In this document: positions 1 through 9,275 of the stretch, in pieces | Numbering within the stretch: the first letter of the stretch is position 1 | Layout of the letters: each line of letters begins with the position of its first letter | DNA from: Massilia oculi | GTDB lineage: Bacteria > Pseudomonadota > Gammaproteobacteria > Burkholderiales > Burkholderiaceae_D | NCBI RefSeq assembly: GCF_003143515.1 | Contig: NZ_CP029343.1 | Location: forward strand, 3,720,001-3,784,000 | Direction of reading: 5' to 3' | Length of the DNA stretch: 64,000 nucleotides | Made by a program: the position numbers and the translations under genes | Notes under the pieces: generated by a model | Databases searched by the model: none | The model's input: the letters and a program-made list of their open reading frames with translations, nothing else | Told to the model about the DNA's origin: nothing

Positions 1-1
1 C

Positions 2-313
2 GCCGCCGGCAGCGCATCCGCCGCGGAAGTGGTCGGTAATCCCCAGGCGGCCACCGCCAAGATCGAGATGTGCATCGGCTGCCACGCCATCCCCGGCGGC
101 TACAAGACGGCCTTCCCCGAGGTGTATCGCGTGCCGATGATCGGCGGCCAGTCGGCCAGGTACATCGAATCGGCACTCAAGGCCTATCGCAAGGGCGACC
201 GCAAGCATCCTTCCATGACCGGCATCGCGCGCTCGATGAGCGACCAGGACATCGCCGACGTGGCGGCCTATTATTCCCAGCAAACGTCGGTCCAGGCGAC
301 CGCCAAGCGATGA
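2..313 (+). CDS. class I cytochrome c, 5' end outside window
   Basis: Partial gene: the frame is open from base 2, so the signal peptide lies upstream of the window. The visible part has a haem-binding CIGCH motif soon after its start and a downstream PSMTGIARSM stretch that can supply the axial methionine, as in cytochrome c4/c553-type proteins. It should be a periplasmic electron carrier. Its stop overlaps the start of a second small cytochrome c (ATGA at 310-313), so the two are co-translated and probably serve the same respiratory enzyme; the partner is not visible here. Confidence 0.85.
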   Translation, partial: AAGSASAAEVVGNPQAATAKIEMCIGCHAIPGGYKTAFPEVYRVPMIGGQSARYIESALKAYRKGDRKHPSMTGIARSMSDQDIADVAAYYSQQTSVQATAKR

Positions 314-660
314 GGACCGCCATGAAGAACACGATGCTCCTGCTGGTGCTTGGCGCCATCTCGCTCGGCGCCAGCGCCAACGACGTCAAGCGCGGCGAAG
401 CCCTGGCACAGAAATACAACTGCGCTTCCTGCCACGGCGCCGACTTCAACAAGCCGATCGACCCGACCTATCCGAAGCTGGCCGGCCAGCATGCCGACTA
501 TCTCACGCATGCGCTGCGCGCCTACAAGCGCGGCGCCGGCGCCAATGGCCGCGTGAATCCGATCATGGCCGGCATCGTGCAGCCGCTGTCGAACCAGGAC
601 ATGGCCGATCTCGGCGCGTATCTCGCCAGCCTGCCGTCGCAGCTGGTGGTCAGGAAGTAG
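310..660 (+). CDS. class I cytochrome c, c553/c4-like
   Basis: Protein of 116 aa with an N-terminal signal peptide (hydrophobic stretch about residues 8-20, ASA cleavage site) and one haem c site, CASCH, at residues 38-42; Met86 in NPIMAGI is the likely axial ligand. It is a periplasmic monohaem electron carrier. I chose the ATG at 310 because it overlaps the stop of the preceding cytochrome gene; ATG 322 is an alternative. The sequence resembles the upstream protein (GQxAxYxxxALxAYxxG), so the pair probably arose by duplication. The electron donor and acceptor are unknown. Confidence 0.88.
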   Translation: MRTAMKNTMLLLVLGAISLGASANDVKRGEALAQKYNCASCHGADFNKPIDPTYPKLAGQHADYLTHALRAYKRGAGANGRVNPIMAGIVQPLSNQDMADLGAYLASLPSQLVVRK

Positions 661-757
661 CAGGGCCGCGACACGCCTTTGGGCGCCAACTGGTAACATG
701 CTGTCCCCTCTGCTGCAGTGCAGCGAGGGGATTGTCATTCTTGCCGCTGGAGCCGCC

Positions 758-2278
758 GTGCCGTCCCTTACCCCCGCTTACCTGAAGATCAACCTGCTGG
801 CCGGCCTGACCGTCGCGCTGGCCCTGGTGCCCGAGGCGATCGCCTTCGCCCTGGTCGCCCACCTGTCCCCGCTCACCGGCCTGTACGCGGCGGTGATCGT
901 CGCCTTCATCACGTCGTGCTTCGGCGGCCGGCCCGGCATGATCTCGGCCGCCGCCGGTTCGCTGGCGGTGGTGATGGTGGCGCTGGTGGTCCAGCATGGC
1001 GCGCAATACCTGCTGGCCGCCGTGGTGCTGATGGGCGTGCTGCAACTGCTGTTCGCCGCCGCGCGCCTGGGCAAATTCATCCGCATGGTGCCGCACCCGG
1101 TGATGCTCGGCTTCGTCAACGGCCTGGCGCTGGTGATCTTCCTGGCCCAGTTCAACCATTTCAAGCAGACGGGCGCGGATGGCGCCGTGGAGTGGATGGC
1201 CGGTCCCGAACTGGCGGTCATGGCCGGCATCATCGTCGTCACGATGGCGGTGATCTACCTGACCCCGCGCCTGACGAAAGCGGTGCCGTCGACACTGGTC
1301 GGCATCCTGGTGGCAAGCGTCGGCTGCGCGCTGCTCGGCATCGAGACCAGGACCGTGGGCGACCTCGGTTCGATCGCCGGCGGCCTGCCGGGCTTCGCGC
1401 TGCCCGACGTGCCATGGAACCTGGAGACGCTGCGCATCGTCTTTCCCTATGCCCTCGTGATGGCCGGCGTCGGCCTGATCGAGTCGCTGCTGACGCTCAC
1501 CCTGATCGACGAGATCACCGACACCCGCGGCCAGCCGAACCGCGAGTCGCTGGCGCTGGGCGCCGCCAACGTCGCGGCCGGCCTGTTCGGCGGCATGGGC
1601 GGCTGCGCGCTGATCGGCCAGAGCATGATCAACGTGAACAGCGGCGCCACCGGGCGCCTGTCGGGCATCGCGGCCGCGCTGTTCCTGCTCGTCTTCATCC
1701 TGTTCGCATCCAGCTGGATCGAGGCGATCCCGCTGGCGGCGCTGGTCGGCGTGATGTTCGTGGTGTGCGAAAAGACCTTCGAGTGGGGTACCTTCCGCCT
1801 GGTGGGAAAAGTGCCGCGCGCCGACCTGTTCGTGATCGTGCTGGTGGCGGGCATCACCCTGGTCTACGACCTGGCGCTGGCGGTGATCGCCGGCGTGATC
1901 GTGTCGGCGCTGGTGTTCGCCTGGCAGCATGCCAAGCAAGTACGGGCCGCCGTCTCGCACGACGAGCAGGGCTGGAAGGTGTATGCGCTGGAAGGCACGC
2001 TGTTCTTCGCCTCGGTGACGCCGTTCCAGGCGCTGTTCGCCCCGAAAGACGATCCGCAGGACGTCGTCATCGACTTCCTGCATGCGCGGGTGGTCGACCA
2101 CTCGGCGATCCAGGCGATCGACGCGCTGGCCGAGCGCTATCGCCTGCTGGGCAAGCGCCTGCACCTGCGTCACCTGAGCCCGGACTGCCGCGAGCTGCTG
2201 GACAAGGCGCGCGGCATGGTGGAGGTGAATGTGGTGGAAGACCCGCGCTACCGGGTGGCGGACGACAAGCTGGGGTGA
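758..2278 (+). CDS. SulP (SLC26) family anion permease with STAS domain
   Basis: Inner-membrane transporter of about 506 aa for sulfate, bicarbonate or a similar anion; the substrate cannot be read from sequence. It opens with the SulP signature (AGLTVALALVPEAIAFALV), has many hydrophobic helices through residue ~390, and ends in a cytoplasmic STAS domain (about residues 410-490, with the DVVIDFLHARVVDHSAI core). I chose GTG 758 because GGAG lies 5 nt upstream and the protein then starts just before the first conserved helix. ATG 698 is an in-frame alternative without a visible ribosome-binding site. It stands alone as a transcription unit. Confidence 0.9.
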   Translation: MPSLTPAYLKINLLAGLTVALALVPEAIAFALVAHLSPLTGLYAAVIVAFITSCFGGRPGMISAAAGSLAVVMVALVVQHGAQYLLAAVVLMGVLQLLFAAARLGKFIRMVPHPVMLGFVNGLALVIFLAQFNHFKQTGADGAVEWMAGPELAVMAGIIVVTMAVIYLTPRLTKAVPSTLVGILVASVGCALLGIETRTVGDLGSIAGGLPGFALPDVPWNLETLRIVFPYALVMAGVGLIESLLTLTLIDEITDTRGQPNRESLALGAANVAAGLFGGMGGCALIGQSMINVNSGATGRLSGIAAALFLLVFILFASSWIEAIPLAALVGVMFVVCEKTFEWGTFRLVGKVPRADLFVIVLVAGITLVYDLALAVIAGVIVSALVFAWQHAKQVRAAVSHDEQGWKVYALEGTLFFASVTPFQALFAPKDDPQDVVIDFLHARVVDHSAIQAIDALAERYRLLGKRLHLRHLSPDCRELLDKARGMVEVNVVEDPRYRVADDKLG

Positions 2279-2291
2279 ATCGCGGAGCGGA

Positions 2292-2720
2292 TCACGCGAA
2301 TGCGCGCCGACGCACGCATTCGATATAGGCTTCGGTATCGGGCGGCACGCCGTTGCGTTGCGAGGCCCAGATCATCTCACCCAGGCATTCCATGATCTCG
2401 TGGTGGGCGTCGTGCTCGCCGCGCCGGGCCACCAGGGCGTCGTGGGCGGCGCGGATGCCGCGCGGCTGGTCGATCGAGATCTGCTCGGCGATCGACAGGT
2501 GCATCGACAGGTGCAGGAAGGGATTCGCCTTGCCGCCCTCGACCGAATAGTCGGCCGCGATCGCCGCCTCGACGTCCTCGAACTGGTCATGGTATTCGGG
2601 GTGCTGGGCGATCCAGTCGGCCGCGATCGCGTCCATCGGGGTCAGGATCTCGCCATTGCGGTGCTTGCGGTAGGCTTCGCAGAAGAAGCGGCGCACGTCG
2701 TGCGAGGACGGAGTGAACAT
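2292..2720 (-). CDS. DUF1841 family protein
   Basis: Soluble protein of 142 aa matching the DUF1841 family found in beta- and gammaproteobacteria. Recognisable features are the N-terminal MFTPSSHDVRRFF, the central NPFLHLSMHLSI block and a His-rich EHDAHHEIMECLGEMIW segment near the C-terminus. The function of the family is unknown. No signal peptide or membrane segment is seen. It is followed on the same strand by a secreted aspartic-protease-like gene after about 57 nt, but no functional link is evident. Confidence 0.88.
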   Translation of the reverse strand: MFTPSSHDVRRFFCEAYRKHRNGEILTPMDAIAADWIAQHPEYHDQFEDVEAAIAADYSVEGGKANPFLHLSMHLSIAEQISIDQPRGIRAAHDALVARRGEHDAHHEIMECLGEMIWASQRNGVPPDTEAYIECVRRRAFA

Positions 2721-2777
2721 GTCGAATGCGGCAGGAAGGGAAGGGAGCCGGCATTGTAGCGCGATGCCGGCCCGCCG

Positions 2778-4283
2778 TCACAGCGCCATGTCCGCGCCCG
2801 CCACTGGGCTCTGGTACTGCTCGCGCATCGGCTTGCAATCCTTGGGCAGGGCAACGCTGTCCGGCTTGCCCAGTGTTTCCTCGTGCAGCTGGACCAGGTT
2901 GGCGGCAAAGCAGGTCCGTGCCGGCGTATCGGAGGCATCCAGCAGCTTGTCGCCGTCGATCTTGCCCAGGAAGTAATCGACCACCGGGCGTGGCCAGTCG
3001 CTGCGTTCCCTGAAACGCGCTTCCAGTTCGGCGCGGGCCTGCGGGTCGCCGGCGCGCAGTTGGGCCAGGTAGAGCCACAGGGCGCCATTGCGGCCGGTGT
3101 GCCCCTCGCCCAGGCTCGCACGCAGGTGCGTGGTTGCCTGCTCCGGCTTGCCCTGCACGAGCATCCGTACGCCCAGCGACAGGCTGGCCTCACGGTGGCC
3201 CAGCGCTGCCGCCCGCTCCAGGTAGGCGATCGCAGCCCCCGGATCCTTCTGCCTGCTGCGCTCGGAAACGGCCATGCCCGCCATCGTGTACCAGGCGTCG
3301 GCATTGCCGGCGTCGGCTTCCTGGCGCATCCAGGGCCTGACCTCGCGCCGCGAATCGAAGGGCTGGCCGCCGAGGTAGGACACGTACAGCTTGCCCTGGC
3401 TCATGGCGAACAGCACGCGGTGCGCGCGCAGGAAGTCGACGCCCAGCAGCACGTCGACGCTCAACTGGCTGTCGATCACGTCGAACTCGGGATCGTGGAC
3501 GGTGGCGTCGCCGATCTTGAAGGTATCCGCCCTGGCGATCCAGGCGCCCACCGACTGTTTGCCGACGCCGTGGGCATTGGCCACGCGTTGCGCGCGCGGG
3601 CCATCGAGGTCGATGCCGGCGCGATGCGCCGCGCGCCTGGTGATGGTCGTGACCGATGCGCCGCTGTCGATCAAGGCGGTCAGGCGCGTGCCGTTGATGT
3701 GGACGGAGAACTGCGGGTTCGCCGTCAGCTCGTCGTGCTGGCGGAACGGGATCACGCTCGCGTTCTTGTCCCAGTAGGCCAGCCAGGTGCTGGCGCAGCG
3801 TTGCGGGCGGAAGAAGCGCAGCTCCTTGGTGGCGAGCGAGAATTCGAGGTCGCCCTGCAGCAGGAAGGCAGCGCCGACGATGGCGTCGAACGGCGGCGTA
3901 AACGACGTTTCGCCGACCACCGACAGGTACAGGTCGCGTGCACGCACCGGCCCGACGACCAACTCCGCCACCCTGGCCTCGTACAGCCGCGACTTGCCGG
4001 CCACGCCGTGGACGTAGCGGCCGGTGGGCCGCTGGGTCAGTCCATGGCGCTCGACCCCGGTGCGGGTCAGGTAAGTGACGCCGGCGCCGGTATCGGGCAG
4101 CATGGTGGCGCGCTTGCCATTGATCTCGCCGGTCATCGTCAACCCCAGGCCCGAGCCGGCATAGTGCAGCGGCACCTGGGCCACCTGCAGGAACTGGCAT
4201 GCGGTTTGCGCCGCAGCATGCAGAGGCAGGAGAAAGAGAAGGGGGGCGAGAAAAACGCGCAGCGCTGGGGCGATGAAAGTCAT
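2778..4283 (-). CDS. secreted double retropepsin-like aspartic protease with Sel1-type repeats
   Basis: Exported protein of 501 aa with a signal peptide (residues 1-25, ending AAA-QT). It carries two retroviral-type aspartyl protease modules: the first has DTGAG with Asp64, the second has DSGAS with Asp206, each followed by the hydrophobic pattern of the family (VGAAFL, LLGVDFL). Residues ~315-420 look like Sel1/TPR helices (ADAWYTMAGMAVSE, AIAYLERAAALGHREASLSLG). Single retropepsins work as dimers; two copies in one chain could form an intramolecular active site, which is an inference. Its substrate is unknown. The start ATG at 4283 gives a complete signal peptide. Confidence 0.85.
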   Translation of the reverse strand: MTFIAPALRVFLAPLLFLLPLHAAAQTACQFLQVAQVPLHYAGSGLGLTMTGEINGKRATMLPDTGAGVTYLTRTGVERHGLTQRPTGRYVHGVAGKSRLYEARVAELVVGPVRARDLYLSVVGETSFTPPFDAIVGAAFLLQGDLEFSLATKELRFFRPQRCASTWLAYWDKNASVIPFRQHDELTANPQFSVHINGTRLTALIDSGASVTTITRRAAHRAGIDLDGPRAQRVANAHGVGKQSVGAWIARADTFKIGDATVHDPEFDVIDSQLSVDVLLGVDFLRAHRVLFAMSQGKLYVSYLGGQPFDSRREVRPWMRQEADAGNADAWYTMAGMAVSERSRQKDPGAAIAYLERAAALGHREASLSLGVRMLVQGKPEQATTHLRASLGEGHTGRNGALWLYLAQLRAGDPQARAELEARFRERSDWPRPVVDYFLGKIDGDKLLDASDTPARTCFAANLVQLHEETLGKPDSVALPKDCKPMREQYQSPVAGADMAL

Positions 4284-4357
4284 GCGCCCATTCTACCGGC
4301 TGGGGTTGCTTATAAATCAATGCTTTGCGCATGAAATGATGCGCAGGAAGAGAATGC

Positions 4358-4391
4358 GACGGAAACGGCGGCGTGGACCACCGTTTCCGTC
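4358..4391. other. perfect 11-bp hairpin downstream of rppH
   Basis: GACGGAAACGG (4358-4368) pairs perfectly with CCGTTTCCGTC (4381-4391) around a 12-nt loop, 11 nt beyond the rppH stop. It probably ends or protects the minus-strand rppH transcript, but no clear run of T follows on that strand, so a classical intrinsic terminator is not certain. Confidence 0.5.
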
Positions 4392-4401
4392 AATACAAAA
4401 A

Positions 4402-5031
4402 TTACTTGTTCGGCGCCAGCACCAGCGATTCCGGTCCTGTGGGACCAGGCCCGTTGACCGCGACCATGTCCTGGGCCGGTTTGGCCGCTTGCGACCTCCC
4501 ATGCGGCTGGCGCAGGTAGCGCGCGCTGTGGCGCCGCTCGCCGTGCTGGCCCCTGGCGGGCCAGGTGACGAAGCGCGACAGTTCCTGCAGGGCGCGCTGG
4601 TAGACGTCGCGCTTGAACTCGATCACAACGTCCAGCGGCACCCAGTAATCGTGCCAGCGCCAGGCATCGAATTCCGGGTGGTCGGTCAGGCGCAGATTGA
4701 CTTCGTTGTCGCGCGCAACCATGCGCAACAGGAACCAGATCTGCTTCTGGCCGCGGTAATGGCCGCGGATTTCGCGCTTGATGAAGTGGTCGGGCACCTC
4801 GTAGCGCAGCCAGTCGCGGGTTCGCCCCATGATCTTGACGTGCTCCTGGCGCAGGCCGATTTCTTCCTCGAGCTCGCGGTACATTGCCTGTTCTGGCGTC
4901 TCCCCGTACTTGATACCCCCTTGAGGGAATTGCCATGAGTGCTCACGCACCCGCTTGCCCCACCAGACCTCGTTGTTAGCGTTCAGCAGGATGATGCCGA
5001 CGTTGGGGCGAAACCCTTCACGGTCGAGCAT
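4402..5031 (-). CDS. rppH: RNA pyrophosphohydrolase (Nudix)
   Basis: RppH removes pyrophosphate from the 5' triphosphate of mRNAs and so starts RNase E-dependent decay in the cytoplasm. The 209-aa protein begins [15 protein letters not shown] as in the family and has a full Nudix box at residues 38-60 (GGIKYGE, then REL and EEEIGL). The ~50-residue C-terminal tail rich in Arg, Gln and Pro is poorly conserved in the family. I place the start at 5031; the frame stays open a further 69 codons upstream, but that extension is basic, low in family character, and runs through the palindrome at 5080-5185. It lies head-to-head with proS, a common arrangement in Burkholderiales. Confidence 0.95.
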   Translation of the reverse strand: MLDREGFRPNVGIILLNANNEVWWGKRVREHSWQFPQGGIKYGETPEQAMYRELEEEIGLRQEHVKIMGRTRDWLRYEVPDHFIKREIRGHYRGQKQIWFLLRMVARDNEVNLRLTDHPEFDAWRWHDYWVPLDVVIEFKRDVYQRALQELSRFVTWPARGQHGERRHSARYLRQPHGRSQAAKPAQDMVAVNGPGPTGPESLVLAPNK

Positions 5032-5361
5032 AAGTGCACCTCGATACTTTCTGCCGGCGGATCGTCCCTTATGGGCGCATCGAAAAACCTGCTGCGCGTT
5101 GCATTTTCGGACTGCGATGCTCGTCGTACGACCGTACGACTGCGCTTCTCGTCCGAAACTGCTGCCGCTCGCGACGGTTTTTCGAGGTGCCCTTGCGTTT
5201 TTACCTACAAATTCTGTACGCCCGTGGGTTTTCCGCACCGCTTGCGCGGTGGATGCTGCTGGTTGCGGACCCTGTTTGTAGAAAGATTGGACGCATCAGC
5301 CGGCTAATCCTTTAAAATTAGGTCGATTATAACCCTCTCTTTTTAAAAAGAATTCACTGAT
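5032..5361. other. rppH-proS divergent intergenic region
   Basis: This 330-nt gap holds a long imperfect palindrome (5080-5185, listed separately). The proS-proximal part becomes AT-rich (5310-5352), with TTTAAAAT, GATTATAAC and CTTTTTAAAAAG stretches that probably include the proS promoter and ribosome-binding region; I cannot assign one -35/-10 pair with confidence. No further gene is evident. Confidence 0.6.
5080..5185. repeat. ~106-bp imperfect nested palindrome
   Basis: Three pairs of arms share nearly the same centre (5131.5-5132.5): TCGAAAAACC (5080-5089) with GGTTTTTCGA (5176-5185), TTTCGGAC (5105-5112) with GTCCGAAA (5151-5158), and GTCGTACG (5123-5130) with CGTACGAC (5133-5140). 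The segments between match only partly. This is the structure of a large cruciform or hairpin, such as a MITE or REP/BIME-type element; no coding function is suggested. Confidence 0.7.
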
Positions 5362-7083
5362 ATGCGCGCCTCACGATTTTTTATTTCAACTCTCAAAGAA
5401 GCGCCTTCCGATGCCGAGATCGTCAGCCACAAGCTGATGATGCGCGCCGGGATGATCAAGCGCCTGGGTTCCGGCATCTATACCTATATGCCGGTCGGGC
5501 TGCGCGTCATCCGCAAGGTCGAGGCGATCGTCCGTGAAGAAATGAACCGCGCGGGCGCGATCGAACTGCTGATGCCGCTGGTGCAGCCGGCCGAACTGTG
5601 GCAAGAAACGGGCCGCTGGGACAAGATGGGCGACGAATTGATGCGCGTCAAGGACCGTCACGGCCGCGATTTCGCGATCCAGCCGACCTCCGAAGAAGTG
5701 GTCACCGACGTCGTGCGCAGCGAACTCAAATCGTACCGCCAGCTGCCGATCAACTTCTACCACATCCAGACCAAGTTCCGCGACGAGCGCCGTCCGCGCT
5801 TCGGCCTGATGCGCGGCCGCGAATTCACGATGAAGGATGCCTATTCCTTCGACCGCGACCTGGAAGGCATGCAGAAGTCCTACCAGACCATGTTCGACGC
5901 CTACACGAAGATCTTCAACCGCTTCGGCCTGAAGTTCCGCGCGGTGGCGGCCGACAACGGCGCCATCGGCGGCACCGGCTCGCATGAATTCCACGTCATC
6001 GCCAGCACCGGCGAAGACGCGCTGGTGTACTGCCCGACCTCGGACTACGCGGCCAATATGGAAGCGGCCGAAGCCGTCGCCATCGGCGCCCGCGGCGCGG
6101 CGACCCAGGCGCTGGCCAAGACCCCGACCCCGGGCAAGACCAAGTGCGAAAGCGTGGCCGAGCTCCTCAACCTGCCGTTGGCGCAGACCGTCAAGACCAT
6201 CGCCCTGACCGTCGAGAGCGAAGAAGGCAAGAAGAGCTTCTGGGTGCTGCTGCTGCGCGGCGACCATGAGCTCAACGAGATCAAGGTGTCGAAAGTGGCG
6301 GGCCTGAAGGACTTCCGCTTCTCCACCGAGGCCGAGATCCTCGAGGTGTTCGGCACCGTGCCGGGTTACCTGGGGCCGATCAATACCAGGCTGCCGGTCA
6401 CCGTCGTGGCCGACCGCATCGTCGCCAACATGGCCGACTTCGTGTGCGGCGCCAACGAGGCCGATTTCCACTACACGGGCGCCAACTGGGGCCGGGATGT
6501 GCCGGAGCCGGTGGTGGCCGACCTGCGCAACGTGGTCGAGGGCGACGCTTCGCCGGACGGCAAGGGCGTGCTGGCGATCGAGCGCGGCATCGAGGTGGGC
6601 CATGTGTTCCAGCTCGGCACCGCCTACTCGGAAGCGATGGGCGCGACCTTCCTCGACGAGGGTGGCCGTCCCGCGCCGCTGCAGATGGGGTGCTACGGCA
6701 TCGGCGTGACCCGCATCCTGGGCGCGGCGATCGAGCAGAACTTCGACGACAAGGGCATCGTGTGGCCTGACGCCATCGCGCCGTTCGAGCTGGTGCTGTG
6801 CCCGATGGGCCTGGACCGCAGCGAGATGGTCAAGGAAGCCACCGAGAAGCTGTACGCCGAGATGCAGGCAGCCGGCATCGACGTCATCGTCGACGACCGC
6901 GGCCTGCGTCCGGGCGCGATGTTCGCCGACTGGGAGCTGATTGGCGTGCCGCACCGCGTCGTGATCGGCGAGCGTGGCCTGAAGGAAGGCAACCTGGAAT
7001 ACCAGGGCCGCCGCGACGAAGCGGCGAGCAGCGTGCCCGTGGCCGAGATGGTCGCCTTCATCAAGGGCAAGCTGGGCAAGTGA
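5362..7083 (+). CDS. proS: prolyl-tRNA synthetase
   Basis: Cytoplasmic class II aminoacyl-tRNA synthetase that charges tRNA-Pro. The 573-aa length fits the bacterial type with an inserted YbaK-like editing domain (about residues 225-385) between class II motifs 2 and 3. Motif 1 is near the N-terminus ([20 protein letters not shown]), motif 2 is in the [17 protein letters not shown] region, motif 3 near [17 protein letters not shown]. The C-terminal anticodon-binding domain follows ([25 protein letters not shown]). Its TGA overlaps the ATG of the next gene by one base, so the two are translationally coupled. Confidence 0.98.
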   Translation: MRASRFFISTLKEAPSDAEIVSHKLMMRAGMIKRLGSGIYTYMPVGLRVIRKVEAIVREEMNRAGAIELLMPLVQPAELWQETGRWDKMGDELMRVKDRHGRDFAIQPTSEEVVTDVVRSELKSYRQLPINFYHIQTKFRDERRPRFGLMRGREFTMKDAYSFDRDLEGMQKSYQTMFDAYTKIFNRFGLKFRAVAADNGAIGGTGSHEFHVIASTGEDALVYCPTSDYAANMEAAEAVAIGARGAATQALAKTPTPGKTKCESVAELLNLPLAQTVKTIALTVESEEGKKSFWVLLLRGDHELNEIKVSKVAGLKDFRFSTEAEILEVFGTVPGYLGPINTRLPVTVVADRIVANMADFVCGANEADFHYTGANWGRDVPEPVVADLRNVVEGDASPDGKGVLAIERGIEVGHVFQLGTAYSEAMGATFLDEGGRPAPLQMGCYGIGVTRILGAAIEQNFDDKGIVWPDAIAPFELVLCPMGLDRSEMVKEATEKLYAEMQAAGIDVIVDDRGLRPGAMFADWELIGVPHRVVIGERGLKEGNLEYQGRRDEAASSVPVAEMVAFIKGKLGK

Positions 7084-7709
7084 TGCGTCTGCGCCTCGCC
7101 TCCCGGATCGGAGGCGCCGTGCTGGCGTGCGCCTTCGGCCTGGGTGGGGGCGAGGCGTTCGCCGGCAACCAGAAGGAAGAAGCGCTGTCGGATTCGGTGC
7201 GCCTGGCCCTGGCCAATGCCATCGCCGACGCGCGCCCGCCGCGGCCGAGCTTTCGCACCGAGGCGGCGCGGGCGCGCTACCACGGCTGGTTCGATGAAAT
7301 GTCGCGCCGCCTTGCGAAACGCATGCCCGACGTCCAGACCCGCACCGAATTCCTCGAGACGGTCTGGTACGAATCGACGCGCGCCGGCCTCGATCCGGGG
7401 CTGGTGCTGGGCCTGATCCAGGTCGAATCGGCCTATCGCAAGTATGCGATCTCGATCGCCGGCGCGCGCGGCTATATGCAGGTGATGCCGTTCTGGACCA
7501 AGGTGATCGGCGACGGCGACCGCCGCCGCCTGTTCCACATGCAGACCAATCTGCGCTACGGCTGCGCCATCCTGCGCATGTATATCGACATGGAGCGCGG
7601 CGACCTGTATCTGGCGCTGGGCCGCTACAACGGCAGCCGGGGCAAGCCGCAGTACCCGAACGCGGTGCTGGCGGCGTGGAAGAAGTGGGAGTTCAAGCAC
7701 GGTATCTAG
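7083..7709 (+). CDS. lytic transglycosylase, SLT domain
   Basis: Periplasmic or envelope enzyme of 208 aa that would cleave the MurNAc-GlcNAc bond of peptidoglycan with formation of 1,6-anhydro-MurNAc. It has a signal peptide (about residues 1-28, EAFAG) and an SLT fold: ES motif in GLIQVESAYRKYAIS with catalytic Glu115, then GARGYMQVMPFW and the AIGRYNGS-like LALGRYNGSRG. The start ATG overlaps the proS stop. Placement directly after proS is common in Burkholderiales. Confidence 0.93.
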   Translation: MRLRLASRIGGAVLACAFGLGGGEAFAGNQKEEALSDSVRLALANAIADARPPRPSFRTEAARARYHGWFDEMSRRLAKRMPDVQTRTEFLETVWYESTRAGLDPGLVLGLIQVESAYRKYAISIAGARGYMQVMPFWTKVIGDGDRRRLFHMQTNLRYGCAILRMYIDMERGDLYLALGRYNGSRGKPQYPNAVLAAWKKWEFKHGI

Positions 7710-7741
7710 ACCGGGCATGCTGTACAAAACCCCAACATTTC

Positions 7742-7775
7742 AGTTCACCTGCGTGTCACGTTAGCAGTGTAGACT
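7742..7775 (+). promoter_or_regulatory. possible Pho box and -10 for the phosphatase genes
   Basis: AGTTCAC (7742-7748) and GTGTCAC (7753-7759) start 11 nt apart, as do the half-sites of a PhoB box (consensus CTGTCAY); the second matches 6/7, the first only 4/7. TAGACT (7770-7775), a reasonable -10, begins 10 nt after the box, the spacing of PhoB-activated promoters that lack a -35. This is inferred from spacing and context. Confidence 0.4.
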
Positions 7776-7801
7776 TTCCGCTTTCCCAAGCAGAGGACTG
7801 C

Positions 7802-9256
7802 ATGCGACCGACCACTCTTGCCACCGCCGCGCTGCTGGCGGCACTCGCCGGCTGCGCGACGACGCCGCCCGCGTCGAACCCATCCACCACCGCCGCGCAA
7901 GGCGCCGTCGTGGCCAATGCCGTCGACCACCGCGCGAAGAACGTCATCTTCTTCCTCGGCGACGGCATGGGCATCAACACCCTGACCGCGGCGCGCATCT
8001 TCGCCGCCGGCGAAGACGGCGAGCTGGCGATCGACAAGCTGCCCGAGTCGGCCTTCGTGAAGACTTTCTCGAACGATGCGCAAGTCACCGACAGCGCCGC
8101 CTCGATGGCGGCCTACATGACCGGCGTGAAGCACAATAACGGCGTGGTCTCGATGTCCTTCGGCACCCGCTCGGTCGCACCGGGCAAGGACGCCAACGGG
8201 AACGCCCTGGTGAGCCGTTGCGAGAACGGGGCGGCCGCCACCACCTTGCTCGAACTGGCCAGGCGCCGCGGCATGGCGGTCGGCGTGGTCACCAATACCA
8301 GCGTCACCGACGCCACCCCGGCCTCGACCTATGCCCATGCCTGCCACCGCAAGCTGGAAACCGATATCGCCGCCAGCCTGGTGCCGGGCGGCGCCGGCTA
8401 CAACAAGGCGCTCGGCGAGCGTGGCCTGGACGTGCTGTTCGGCGGCGGCGCCCAGAACTTCACGCCGTTCGCACGCGGCGGCAAGCGCGCCGACAATCGC
8501 GACCTGCTGGCCGAGCTGGGCTCCAAAGGTTTCCGTGTGGTCAACGACACCGCGCAATTCAATGCCTTGAGCCCGGGCCAGCCGGCGGTGGGCCTGTTCG
8601 CGACCAATCACATGGACTTCGACGCCACCCGCGACCCGGCGCGCCAGCCGGCCCTGCCGGCCATGGCCACCAAGGCGATCGACCTGCTGGCGCCGAACAA
8701 GAACGGCTTCTTCCTGATGGTCGAGGGCGGCCTGATCGACCACGCGCTGCACGCGACCCTGGGCAAGCGCGCCCTGCAAGAAACGGTGGCGTATAACGCG
8801 GCGCTGCAGGCGGCGATCGACCGCATGGAAGCGCTCGATCCGGGCCTGAAGAACACCCTGATCGTCGCCACCGCCGACCATGACCACACCCTGATCCTGA
8901 ACGGCTACGCGGCCCGCACCGGCAAGACCACGCCGACCAACCCCGGCGTGATCGGGCTGGTGCGCAACGCCGACGGCACCCCCAGCCTGGACGGCAAGGG
9001 CCAGCCGTACACCATCATCGGCTTCGGCACCGGCGAGCAGCGTCACGCGGGCGACCGCACGGCGCACCTGACCGACGAGATCGTGACGCGCGACGACTAC
9101 CACCAGGAAGCGGTGGTGCGCACCCGCCTAGGTGCCGAGACCCATGGCGGCAGCGACGTCTACCTGGGCGCGACCGGCGCCAACGCCGAACTGTTCCGCG
9201 GGACCATCGACAACACCCGCGTGTTCAATCTGATCAAGACCGCCGCCGGCCTGTAA
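7802..9256 (+). CDS. alkaline phosphatase, lipoprotein form
   Basis: Phosphomonoesterase of 484 aa of the PhoA superfamily that would release phosphate from organic esters outside the inner membrane. The N-terminus has a lipobox (LAGC, Cys18), so it should be lipid-anchored. Metal and catalytic motifs are present: FFLGDGMG, VTDSAASMAAYMTG with nucleophile Ser98, FFLMVEGGLIDHALHA, TADHDHT and ETHGGSDV. I chose ATG 7802 because it gives the lipoprotein signal. It is followed 19 nt later by a second paralogous phosphatase, with a PhoB-like promoter upstream, so both may respond to phosphate limitation. Confidence 0.93.
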   Translation: MRPTTLATAALLAALAGCATTPPASNPSTTAAQGAVVANAVDHRAKNVIFFLGDGMGINTLTAARIFAAGEDGELAIDKLPESAFVKTFSNDAQVTDSAASMAAYMTGVKHNNGVVSMSFGTRSVAPGKDANGNALVSRCENGAAATTLLELARRRGMAVGVVTNTSVTDATPASTYAHACHRKLETDIAASLVPGGAGYNKALGERGLDVLFGGGAQNFTPFARGGKRADNRDLLAELGSKGFRVVNDTAQFNALSPGQPAVGLFATNHMDFDATRDPARQPALPAMATKAIDLLAPNKNGFFLMVEGGLIDHALHATLGKRALQETVAYNAALQAAIDRMEALDPGLKNTLIVATADHDHTLILNGYAARTGKTTPTNPGVIGLVRNADGTPSLDGKGQPYTIIGFGTGEQRHAGDRTAHLTDEIVTRDDYHQEAVVRTRLGAETHGGSDVYLGATGANAELFRGTIDNTRVFNLIKTAAGL

Positions 9257-9275
9257 GCCGCGACCAGGAGCCACC

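Noticed and set aside
650..2173. Long open frame opposite the SulP gene
   Set aside because: His/Gln/Arg-rich translation typical of an antisense shadow; the plus-strand gene is a clear transporter.
5032..5238. Upstream extension of rppH by 69 codons
   Set aside because: Standard RppH proteins begin with the [12 protein letters not shown] block at 5031; the extension crosses a palindrome and has no domain.
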